Below are positions 37,601 to 49,600 of a stretch of DNA of 64,000 bases, piece by piece. Position 1 is the stretch's first letter. Every line of letters starts with the position of its first letter. Origin of the DNA: Parus major (lineage: Eukaryota; Chordata; Aves; Passeriformes; Paridae); assembly GCF_001522545.3 (NCBI RefSeq), contig NC_031768.1:2024250-2088249 (forward strand), in the 5' to 3' direction. Below the pieces are notes generated by a model. It was not told where the DNA came from, made no database searches, and saw only the letters and a list, made by a program, of their open reading frames with translations. The translations under genes were made by a program, and so were the position numbers.

Positions 37601-40600
37601 TGCCAACCCCAACCCTACAGGCTGGGGACAGAGTGTCCTGAGAGCAGGAAAAGCCCTGGGGGTGCCGGTGCCAGGGGCTGGACACGAGCCCAGGGGTGCC
37701 CAGGTGGGCAAGAGGCCCCTGGCCCCTGGGCTGGGTGAGGAATTGTGTGTCCAGCAGGAGCAGGGCAGGGATTGTCCCTCTGTGCTGGCTCTGAGAGGCC
37801 CCTCCAGGGCTGGCTCCAGTTGTGGCTGGTGCAGGAGAGCCCTGGAGGGGCTGGAGCGTGTCCAGGGCAGGGAACGGAGCTGGGAAGGGGCTGGAGCCCC
37901 AGGAGGGGCTGAGGGAGCTGGGAAAGGGGCTCAGCCTGGAGCAAAGGAGGCTCAGGGGACCCTTGTGGCTCTGCACAAGTCCCTGGCAGGAGGGGACAGC
38001 CAGGGGGGTCGGGCTCTGCTGCCATGTCCCAAGGGAAAGGAGGAGAAGAAATGGCCTCAAATGGCACCAGGGGAGGCTCAGGGTGGAGATTGGGAAAGAA
38101 AATTTCCCTGGAAGAGCGGTCAGACCTTGGGATGAGCTGCCCAGGGAGGTTTGGAGTCACTGGAATTGTCCAGAGGAGTCTGGATGTGGGGACAGGGTTT
38201 GGGGTGATTGTAGTGGTTTAGATTGAGACACCCCGAGCTTTTGTGGGAACAAATTCTCCACTTTGGGGAGCTTGGAGGCCACACACTACAGCCTCAGGCT
38301 TCTTTAAATGTCAGTTAATGTCAAACCAGCACAGTGATGCTGGTGGGGCAGGGGTGGCACTGGGTGATCCTGCAGGGCTCTTCCCACCTTGCTGATCCTG
38401 GGATTGTGTGCCTTGTGCTGGCATCTGAGGGACACTTAGAAAGAAACACTTCCACCCTTGTGTCAGTATTCCTCCTGCTCCTTGGAGTTTATCTGCTGGA
38501 ATGCTTTTCCCTCTCCTGTGCCTGTCCTGCTGTGTCCATGCAGCACCAGGAGGATGAGGTTCTGCCCATCCTTATTTCAAGGGTAAATTCACCTTTCTGC
38601 ACTAAAAAATTAAACCAAACTGACTTGACAAAATTTTTAAAATGTTTTGGGTGGGAAGTGATGCTGCCAGAGAGGTTGTTTCCATTATAAATGTATTGAT
38701 TAATCTGATTTAGAAAGTAAAGGAGAGACATTGCCCTACTGGATGTGTTGGTTGGCTGCCTGACAATCTGCATTAACCCAAAGTACAAATAAAGGGATAA
38801 TAAATCCCTTTTAAATCAGGGATATTTAGCTCAACTACATTATCCAGTTTAATCTTTCCAGTCAGCACACAAAGTTGGATTCCTTGAGCCTTAAGCCATT
38901 AAGACTTTCACTCTCTTTAGAAATGGATTTAACAATGCAACAATTATTTAAAGGTATCAAACATAACAAGCTTTGACCTTTTCTGCTATTCTTAGTCACT
39001 TAAACTTTTATATTTTCATTTGTAAAAGCGCTCATTGCAATGAGTTAAAACTAAAAATACTTTTTTTTTTTTTTTTAATTATTCCAAGTTTAGGCCACCA
39101 AAATTATTATTTCTTCCCTTCCTCTGTAGACAACTCCTGGATTCTTTTTTCCTTTTCCTTGCAGGGCCACAGGTTGTTGGGGATCTGTTCCTGGAAGTTC
39201 TTAGAGCTTTTTATTCCTACTGCAAAGACACCCTGGGTTCTGATCTCAAACTCAGCTACAATCAAAGTGGCAACATCCTGGCAAGGTATGACAGATTCCC
39301 AACTCTGAGCTGAAACTGGTTCATTTTTTTAAAGCTAAGTGATTAAAACAAGGAGTTTAATGAAGTTTTGGGTTCTAACAAAGTGACTTTCTGGACAGAG
39401 GATGAGATTTTTCTTTGCCTTCCCCTTTCCCCACACACAGTGAATTTCTCTTGGATTAGCAGGGAATAAAAATGAAGTTTGCTGCATGGAGTAACCACAG
39501 TGACATCAGGCTGCTGACAGAGCTCAGCTTTGTGATTTCCATCATCTGAAAGATGCTCCTGCTATTCCAGAATGATTTAATCTTTGATTTAAAAAATAAT
39601 CAACATTTTTTAGCTTGTAGATAAAGGGAAAAAGAGATTTCAGAGTCCATCAGCTGATGTGATGTGAATCCTCAGTGACATCTGCTTTTCTTTTCCTCTT
39701 CTTTCCCTTCCAGTGCAATCAAAGAGAACAAAAACGCTTCAGAGATTGTCAAAACAGTGAATTTGTTGATCACATCCTTAAGCACTGATTTCCTCTGGGA
39801 TTACCTGACCAAATGCTTTGAAGATTGTTTCAGGTGTTTATGTTGTGCTCTCAAAAATGCCACTTCAGAGCTGTCTGTTCAGGATAATAATATTTACTGA
39901 AGCTTTTAAGGGACATCACACATGCTAGAGCCAGCCAGATCTGTAAGTTGTGTCCACAAATAATTCAGGAATGCAACCAGGTAAATAATTAGATGGAAAT
40001 TTCAACCTGGGAACAAAAGAAATTCCTTTCAATTCAACAGAGGAAGGGAAAAGGGTTGGGAGGGGAAGTGGAAAGGTCTTTATAGAAGAAAAATCAAAGA
40101 TACTAAATGGGCTTTAAGGTCTCTCTCCAACCCTCTATTGGATGACATCTCTCATTTTATCATTTTCTAACTCTAAGAAGATTCTGCAATCTGAAAATTA
40201 TCAGCTCTTCATCATACCACACTGAGTTGAGGTTGTTTTGACAGGATATTTTCTCCTGCTGTGTTAGGAGCCCTTTGCCTTAGAGCTGTTCAGTATTTTG
40301 TGCTGATTTTAATGAACCTTTTTTGCTTGTAACCAGAATTTTGCCAAACCCTTACATAAGAATGTTTCTTTCACTCCAGAAACAAATCCACAGGGATGAG
40401 GTATCCTCTGGAAAGTGTGAGCACTCCTCCTACCATCTCAGAGCTCTGCACACTGCTGGTGTTCCTGCTGGATGTCATTCCTTTGGTAAGGCTGGGTTTA
40501 TCAGTCACTGGTCACTGATGGATGAGATGGGATAATCCCTTTAAACATTCCTTATTTATTTCAGGAGCTCTACTCAGAGGTGCAGACTCAGTACCTGCCC

Positions 40601-43600
40601 CAGATGCTCAGTTACATGGTGCAGTCTCTCCTGGAAAACATGGAAGTGTTGGGACTGCCAGAGCTCACTCATGCCTTAAAAACCTGTTTTAAAGTGCTCA
40701 GCAAGGTGCAAATGCCCCCTTCCTACCTGGACATCGAGACAGGGAGTGGCAATGGGGTAGGTGATTTTCAGCCCCTCAGAGATGGGTAAAACCCTTCAAA
40801 ACTCTTGGTTTAAAGAATTTTGAGACAGAATTTAAAATGCTAATTCTCCTTCAGCCTAGATGACAATTGCACCTGAAGGGAGCCACAGGAAACATGGAGG
40901 GAGACAATTTCCAAGGGTTGGAGGGACAGGACACAGGGAATGGCTTTAAACTGAAAAAAAGTAGGGGTGGATGGGATATTGGGGAGGAATTCTTCCCTGG
41001 GAGGGTGGGGAGGGGCTGGGATGGAATTCCCAGAGAAGCCTCATCCTTGGCAGTGTCCTTGGAGCAACCTGGGACAGTGGAAGGTGTCCCTGCCCATGGC
41101 AGGAGTGGCACTGGATCATTCCTAAGATCTCTTCCAACCCAAACCTATAATTCTATGAAATTTTAAAGTAAAACAATAAAGATTTTTTGAAACTTCCCTT
41201 CTTTGACTCCTTCCAGAGCATTCTGCTGCCTTGTTACTCTCACTGGGTGTTCAGTTCTGGCCTGTTTGAATTACCTGGGGCACTGGAGGGGTTTAGTCTT
41301 GTCTCAGCCTGGGGCTATAATTCTGCCCCTGGGAAGGATGGGGTCTAAATGGTTTTGGAAACAGGATGCAGTAGCTAAAAACTGGAGTTGCCAAATGCAG
41401 CCCAGCTTCACAGCTGGCTAGGTCTGCAGGGCTTTCAATTCATATTTCAGTGGAACACAATGGGGCATTGTTGGTGTGCAAAGGAGCATGCTGAGGAATG
41501 AGGAATAAATGGGATAAAAGCAGCCCCACGAGCACAGCCTGCCAAAATCTGCCAGCAGAACAAATACCTGCATTTGAGCAGAAACAGTGCAGCAGATGGA
41601 ACACTGCTCTGGGGGGAAATTGGTTTTAAGGGAACACATCCCTCTGTTTGATGAGTCAGTGTGTGAGGTTCATACAGATCCTAGTTGGCTTTTAAAGGGA
41701 AATGAATGGAGCTGTTTATAAACAACTGGGAATCACCAACAGGAATTTTTCCTTTTTCTTTCATTGCTGTTCTCTGAGTTAAATCTCTGTTGGCAGTGCC
41801 ACATTAAGCACATCCCTATTGCTGTTGCAGAGCCCAGTGCCAAAGGAAGATTTGGACATAACCCTGGAGACCAAATCTGTGCTGCAGGAGGAGGAGGAGG
41901 CTCCATTCCCTCCCCTCAAGTCAGAGGACAGTGGCATTGGCCTGAGTGCCTCCTCCCCAGAGCTGTCCCAGCACCTGGGGGTGCCCACAGTGACCCTGGA
42001 GAGAGATGATGTCTGGAAAAAAGGAGGAAGCATCCAAAAAACTCTGTATTGCATCCAGGAGCTGGTTGCCAAATTTTCCAGCAAATACATTTTTGGGATG
42101 CAGCTCCAAGAAATGAGCCCTGATGGGATTGCAGCGATAAATCTGAGTGGGAAGGAGAAAAAGGAGAATGGCTACAGGTTCCCTGAGAGTGGCAACAAGA
42201 AGAAGAGTCCCTGGGATGCCAAGCAAATCACTGTGCCTCAGGTGAAACAAATGCTCTCAGAGCTGTTCTCAGCCCGGGGCTCGCCCTTCAGGAGCAAGAA
42301 TTCCACTCCTCTCCTCTCTGAGCACAGCTCTGGTCACAAAAAGGAGAAGGAGGAGGAGGAGTGGGACTTGGAGCTGGTGTTGGGACCCCTCAGAGGTGAC
42401 TGCAAGGAAGCTTTCTCTGCAGCTTGTCACCTGCTGCTGGACTGCACCACATTCCCAGTTTACCTGTCCGAGGAGGAGATGGAACAGTTGTACCTCTCCC
42501 TGTTTCAGGGGCCTGGTAAGAAAAAGTTCCTTTCCTGAGCATTTTTTGGATGCAAACACTGAAAGTTTGGCTATTTTCAAGACAAGAGCCAGTAAAAATC
42601 CTTTTTTTCACTCCATATTCTGAATTAAAGCCTCACCCACCTCAGCATCTGGGGTGTGCCTGGCAGCTGAGTTTTGCCAGGTTTTTTAAGTTCAAATTTG
42701 TTTGGAAAACTTCCACTTTTGGAGCTGAAAGGATAGAAATATCTCCTGGCCTGTACAGCCTTGCATGGTTCAGGATTTTCAGGATACCCATTCCTACTGT
42801 CCATGGGTTGTGTCCCCAAAAAAGGATGTTTTAGAGGAAGATTGGGTGTAGGTGGAAAATTTCAGCTCTAAACCATAAAAGAGGCAAAAACATCTTTTAT
42901 CCCAAACCCTCGGGATTCAGAGGAGTTCAGTGTAACAAATAAGAATAATTTTGCATAACTGGAGGGCCTGTTCTTGGATTTCCAGTTCATTCCTTAGCTT
43001 TAGCAGGAGCTGTTATTGGCCTGAAGGTTAACTCACAAATAGCTTTGTGGGGAATGGAGAGGTGGGAAACTGGAAAATTGGTTTCTGTTCTCCCCTCACT
43101 CCATATTCCTGCTCTCTGATGATATTCCCATCATCTCCATGGCTGAGCATGGCATGGACATGGAATTCTTCCATTGTTCCCTCAGGTAAAGATGGCTTGG
43201 ATTGATGTCAGCCACTTCAGTTACCAATTTATAAATCCTGAAATGACATAAATCCTCAGTGCTACTGGAAGAGCATCCATGGATCCTGAGCCCTCTGGAG
43301 CTGTTTGTGACAATGGCAGCTGGAAAACAAAACAGCAGCTCTGAATAATGGTTGGGAATAAACATAAAGGGGAAATCCTGTAGGTATTGGGGTCCTGCAA
43401 GAGCTTTCTGCTGGAAAAACAAGGAGAGGTTGTGGCTGCCTCATCCCTGCCATTTTCAAGGTCCATTCCAACCCAAACCTTCTGTGGTTCCATGAGCTAT
43501 TGATGATGGCATCTGGGCACTCATTTTGGTCCTGTGACTTTGCTGAAAGGACTTAGTTTCAAACCCTTTCTGTCCCTTCCCTTGTGAGCAGGAGGTGATG

Positions 43601-46600
43601 CCAGCTTCCCTCTGTGGCTGAAGTCCCTGATGACGATCTGCTGCTGCGTCAACGACTGCTACGTGCAGAACGTGTCCATCTTCACCCTGCTGGAGGTCAT
43701 CAACCACTCCCAGTCCCTGGCCCTGGTGATTGAGGACAGGATGAAGAGGTACAAAGTGTCTGGCCACAACCCTTTCCTTGGCAAGCTGCAGATGGTCACC
43801 CTTCCTCCCATTGCTCCTGCAGTCCTGAAGATGATCTCAGAGAAAACAGATTTCTACCAGGTGTCCGTTTCCTTTTCCTTTTTTACTGCCCAGCTACACT
43901 GACCCTCTAATTCATAGAATCCTGGGCTTCTGAGGCAACTTGGGAATGCCTTCTGGTAACAGGAAGCCAGGAAAGAAATGTTATTATTAATACAGTTATA
44001 AATAGAGTTCTATCTAGTTGTTTGCTCTTTTTCCCTAGAGAGTTGCCTGTGTGCTCTGGAATCAGCTGAACAAGGAGACTCGGGAGCACCACATTGCCTG
44101 TGTGGAATTGTTCTACAGACTTCACTGCCTGGCTCCCTCAGCAAATATCTGTGAGGACATCATCTGCCAGGCCCTTCTGGACAGGGATAAAGTAAGTCCT
44201 GGATGCACTGAAGCCCCTCCAGCACTGGGGAATTGTTCCAGTGCTTCCCAAATTTCCTGCTGTTCCTTCTCCATGTCTTCATTCCCGTGGTTGCTGTGTT
44301 TTCCAAGAGTCTGACAGGCTCTGTCCATGCTTTTACAATTCCCTGGGATTTGTTCAGCATGGGATTAGTGCTGGATTTAATCCCTGGGTACAAAATCTAT
44401 CACTAGATATCAGCTGGAGTTTTTAATTCAAGCCCAAATCCTGTAGCTTTTGTTGCACCCCAGCCCCACCAATATCTATAAAATCACTTTATTTTAGCTT
44501 GATTTTATAGTGTTTGGTCTCCCAATAAGCTGTATTTTAAGTGAGCCAGTTATTAATTATTTTCCTTCCCTCATATAATGACAGCACAATTCTTTAACAG
44601 CTTTCACTACATTTTGCACAATAAAACTTCAACCAGTCTTTGCTATTGTTTTACTGTCCTTGCAATTTTGCAACATAAAAGTTTGCAAACCTTTTTTCCA
44701 CCAATAACCTCTGCCTGGATACCAATGTGTTCCCATTTTCATCCAACTTGGAAACCTCCCCTAAATCTCCCTTTTTTCCTTGCCAAGGGGACAAGGCTGG
44801 AAGCTCTGTTCAGATTCTCTGTCATGTGGCACCTGACCAGAGAGATCCAAGGCAGCAGAGTGACTTCCCACAATCGTTCCTTTGATAGGTATTTCCACTT
44901 CCATTTGCATTTTTATATTTAATTGTATCATGCTTTGTTCTCTTCTCTGAGGTGGGGGAGGAGTTATCTGTAGGGAGAGTAAAAAAGATGAACAAAAGGA
45001 ACATTTTGCACTTCCTTGGAGTTAATCTTTGTGGGGCATTTTGTGCATGCTGTGGTTTTTTTGGGTGAAGGAAGTTGCTGTAAAAATAGAAAGAGCTTCA
45101 CAAAGGAGGAGTAGCTTTTCTGGAGAGCAGATATTTTTTTATCTTGCAGCAAATTAAATTCACCTTCCAAAGAAAATGACACCAGCTTCTTGTAAAAATA
45201 AAAACCTTAGTATAGTTTTACTTCCTATGGGATAAAATGAGATGAAAGCAAAAAAAAACAGGAAAGAACTTAAGAAGGGGGAGGATTTGTGTGGCCTTTC
45301 TTGTACAATTCCTGAACTCAGTCCAGGAAAAGCTGCTTGGCCAAAGCTGTTGGGAGCAGAGCTGAGCCATTGGCTGGTGCTTCCTTGAGCATGCTCTGGG
45401 TGTGTTCCCTGCCAGGATTTTATTGCTTGGTTTAACTTTTTCCAGGGATTTCAGCTGTCCTTGGTGCTGGTGGTGCCTTGGAGTGGCTCCCTAGAGCAGA
45501 GGCTAGACAAGGTTTAAAGAATAAAGTGGATGTTTATTAAAGGCCTTGGGCAGTCAGAAGCCTCCCAGAGGCTCCCCCAAGGTGGAAAATGGTCAGGAGT
45601 TTTTCAGACAATTCTGAGTTTGGTCCATTTACATATCAGGGGTTAATGCTGCAATTACATCTTCAGCTAATGAAGTCATTTACCCCCAGTTTGCTCCCCC
45701 ACAATTCACTTCTGTTTGGACTTTTTGGGGCCTGAGGCTGTGGGGTGTCCTTGGATCTCAGGCCTAGAGGGATTGTTTTGTCTGACCAAAATGTGAAGAC
45801 AGTGATGCCTTGAGAGGCTGCCTGGAACAGAGGCTGGACAGAATTAAAGGAATAAAGGGATTTATTGAAAGGATTCACCTTGGGCAGTGCAAGAGCCTGG
45901 CTGAGGCTCCACTCAAGAAGGACCCAAGATGGACAATGGGTCAGGAGTTTTCACACTTTTATAAGTTTTGGTCCATTTCCATATTGGGGTTAATTGTCCA
46001 ATTACAGCTTCAGGTGATGCAGTCCCATCCTCCCAGACTGCCCCATCAATTCTCTGTTGTTCACACTTTTGGGGCCTGAAACTGCAGCAGTGTCCTTGGT
46101 TCTGGGGCTGGAAAAGGATTGTTGTGTCTGCCTGAGCTGTGGGGAGAACTTGCTGACACTTCATATGGAGTTTACAGTTACATCCTCATGCATTCCTCAG
46201 AATCTGGAAAATATGAATGCTAAAATTTAAGTCTTTAAGTAACTAAGACTTTATAAGGAGTTTAGAATTACACACTGATACAGTGCAGGATTTGAAAACT
46301 ATAAAAGCTAGAACCCTAAGGCATGGCTGGTTTGTTCCTCAGGTCCCTGTTTGTGGTGCTGGACAGCCTGAACTGCTCGGACGGGGCCATCGGGGCGGCG
46401 GCTCAGGGCTGGCTGATCCGGGCGCTGTCCCTCAGCGACGTGGCACGGATCCTGGAGCCTGTGCTGCTGCTGCTGCTGCAGCCCCGCACCCAGCGCACCT
46501 CCATCACCTTCATCAAGCACAGCAGCTCCCCAGGTATGGCTGGGGTGGGCACTCCATCACCTNNNNNNNNNNNNNNNNNNNNNNNNNNNNNNNNNNNNNN

Positions 46601-49600
46601 NNNNNNNNNNNNNNNNNNNNNNNNNNNNNNNNNNNNNNNNNNNNNNNNNNNNNNNNNNNNNNNNNNNNNNNNNNNNNNNNNNNNNNNNNNNNNNNNNNNN
46701 NNNNNNNNNNNNNNNNNNNNNNNNNNNNNNNNNNNNNNNNNNNNNNNNNNNNNNNNNNNNNNNNNNNNNNNNNNNNNNNNNNNNNNNNNNNNNNNNNNNN
46801 NNNNNNNNNNNNNNNNNNNNNNNNNNNNNNNNNNNNNNNNNNNNNNNNNNNNNNNNNNNNNNNNNNNNNNNNNNNNNNNNNNNNNNNNNNNNNNNNNNNN
46901 NNNNNNNNNNNNNNNNNNNNGGCTGGGGTGGGCACTCCATCACCTTCATCACCTCCACTGAGCACAGCAGCTCCCCAGGTATGGTTGGGGTGGGCACCTT
47001 CATCACCTTCATCAAGCACAGCAGCTCCCCAGGTACAGCTGGGGTGTCCTTTGATGCTGGCCAAACACCAGAATCACTCCTTGCCCTCCCCTGCCACAGC
47101 TGGGCAAAGGAGGGAAAAGGCAAAAAAAAATCAGTGAAGGCTTCGTGAGTGAGGTAAGGACAGGGAGAAATATTTTAAGGGCAAAATAGGCTCAACTTAA
47201 GTTGCAAAATGAATTTATTACTAACAGAATCAGAGGATAAAGAGAAGTAAAATAAGCCCTTAAAAAACAACTCTGCCTCCCCAGCCCCTCTCTCTTTCCC
47301 ACCAGCAGCACAGGGTCACAGCACATGGGGGTTTTGGTCAGTTCATCACTGAGATTTTCTTCCACTGCCCAGGAGAGGAATCCTTCCCCTGCTGCACCGT
47401 GGGGTCCCTCCCACAGGAGATAGCTCTCTCTGAACTTCTCCAGCTTGGCTCTACTCTAACAGCAGGAGCAGCAGTCCTGACAAAACTGCTGGAATGTGAA
47501 TTCACCCCATGGGCCAACAGTCCTCCCAAAACTGCTGTGCTGTGGGTCTCTCTTTCCATGGGGTGCAGTCCTCCAAGGACAGGTGGCTGCAGCCTGGAAG
47601 CAAAGGCCCTCTCTCTCCACCATGTCTCCCACTGGATCACAGCCTCCTCCAGGCATCCACCGCTCCGGCGTGGGCACCCTGACATGGGCTGTGGGTGGAT
47701 CTCTGTGTCCAGGGTGGATCCCCAGGGGCTGTGGGTAAATGTCTGCATCATCTGTGGATCTCCATGGCCTATGGGTGGATCTCTGCATCCCCTGAAGATC
47801 CCATGGGTTGAAGGGGTACAGCTGCTTCACCGTGGTCATCACCACAGCCTGTAGAGGAATCTCAGCTCCAGCACCTGGAGCCCCTCCTTCTTCCCTGACC
47901 CTGCTGTCTCCCTGTTGTTTCCCTCACATGTTGTCACCTTGGGTCACAACAACCCCCTGGAGCTGCAGGCTGGGCAGAGGGGCTGGAAAAGCTGGAAAAG
48001 CCCTGGGGGTGCCGGTGCCAGGGGCTGGACACGAGCCCAGGGGTGCCCAGGTGGGCAAGAGGCCCCTGGCCCCTGGGCTGGGTGAGGAATTGTGTGTCCA
48101 GCAGGAGCAGGGCAGGGATTGTCCCTCTGTGCTGGNNNNNNNNNNNNNNNNNNNNNNNNNNNNNNNNNNNNNNNNNNNNNNNNNNNNNNNNNNNNNNNNN
48201 NNNNNNNNNNNNNNNNNNNNNNNNNNNNNNNNNNNNNNNNNNNNNNNNNNNNNNNNNNNNNNNNNNNNNNNNNNNNNNNNNNNNNNNNNNNNNNNNNNNN
48301 NNNNNNNNNNNNNNNNNNNNNNNNNNNNNNNNNNNNNNNNNNNNNNNNNNNNNNNNNNNNNNNNNNNNNNNNNNNNNNNNNNNNNGTGGCTCTGCACAAG
48401 TCCCTGGCAGGAGGGGACAGCCGGGGGGGTCGGGCTCTGCTGCCAGGGAACAGGGACAGGAGGAGAGCTCAGGCCTCAGGGGAGGCTCAGGGTGGATATT
48501 TGGAAATATTTCTTCATGGCAAGGGTTGTAAAGCATTGGAAGGGGCTGCCCAGGGCAGTGCTGGGATCTCCTTCCCTGGAATGCTGAAAACTCTGGATGT
48601 GGCACTTGGGGCCAGGGCTTAGAGGTGAACATGGGGCTGGTGCTGGGTGATGGCTTGAACTCTGATCTTGAAGGTCTCTTCCAGCTTTAACAGTTCTGTG
48701 ATTTGCCCCAAATATCCAAGGTTTGGGTTTTTTTTCCTGGAGCAGAGCAGGAAGTGGAGAAATTTCTTTGGGAGTTTTATACTCAGCAAGTTCCTGACAC
48801 CTGTCCCATGCCTGTTAGCAGGCTGTGCTTTCAGCATCATTTTTTGGTGTCAGCTGACAAATGAATTACACCATTACAGCATCCACAGGGCTGTAATGAA
48901 ACACAGAGCTCATCTGTTCCTTCCTTGTTCCACAGCATTTAAGCAAGGAAAACATTAGTTCTTTAATTAATTAATTAATCAATCCCTCTGTTGCCATCCT
49001 TCTCATTGCCCTCCTGATTTCCACAAATATTTAATGTTCAGGAAGCATAAAGAGAGACAATTGTCACTCCTAGGGAGTCTCAGCCTAAGAATGCTTTATG
49101 TTTTGATCCTGTTATTTTGTAGTAGGCTAGAACTGCTCTTTAAGCACTTTAAAAGAGAATTAATTCTTGCCTACAGAATAATACTTGCCTGTTTTTTTAG
49201 CCCCACTCAGTAGAATTAATACTGAACTGGAGCAAAGTAGCTTTATAAACTTTTATTGAAAATGATTTATTGAATATAAAGCATGATGTGTTGACTAAAT
49301 GATGCTTAAAGGTCCATTCCAATCCAGACTGTGATGTGATTTTATGTGTGAAACAGAAATTAAATGAAAAAAATATTTTTTCAGGCTATGTTCACGATTG
49401 GCTTTGCAAGAAAAAGGCCCCTGTGAAAGAGTCTGGCATCTCTGAGAGCAATTCTGAGGAAAACCTTCCCTTGAGCCAGTTCACTACTGTGGACAGAGAA
49501 GCAATTTGGGCAGAGGTGGAAAACGATCCCGAGGCAGCAGAGCTGAAAGCGGAGCAGCCTGAAAACGCCGGATGTCCCCGGGACGCGGAGGGCGAGCAGG

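Noticed and set aside
37410..38226. Overlapping frames of 130-236 residues in DOP1B intron 8
   Set aside because: They translate a GC-rich CR1 fragment interrupted by a small insertion, with no splice support.
40336..40379. Alternative DOP1B exon 11 acceptor at 40336
   Set aside because: It would add residues in a broken frame. The acceptor ending at 40379 has a better pyrimidine tract and gives the conserved TPPTISELC sequence.
46283..47137. Frames reading through the assembly gap, and likewise 47808-48632
   Set aside because: Their length comes from undefined bases. Only exon 17 (46343-46533) is real coding sequence there.
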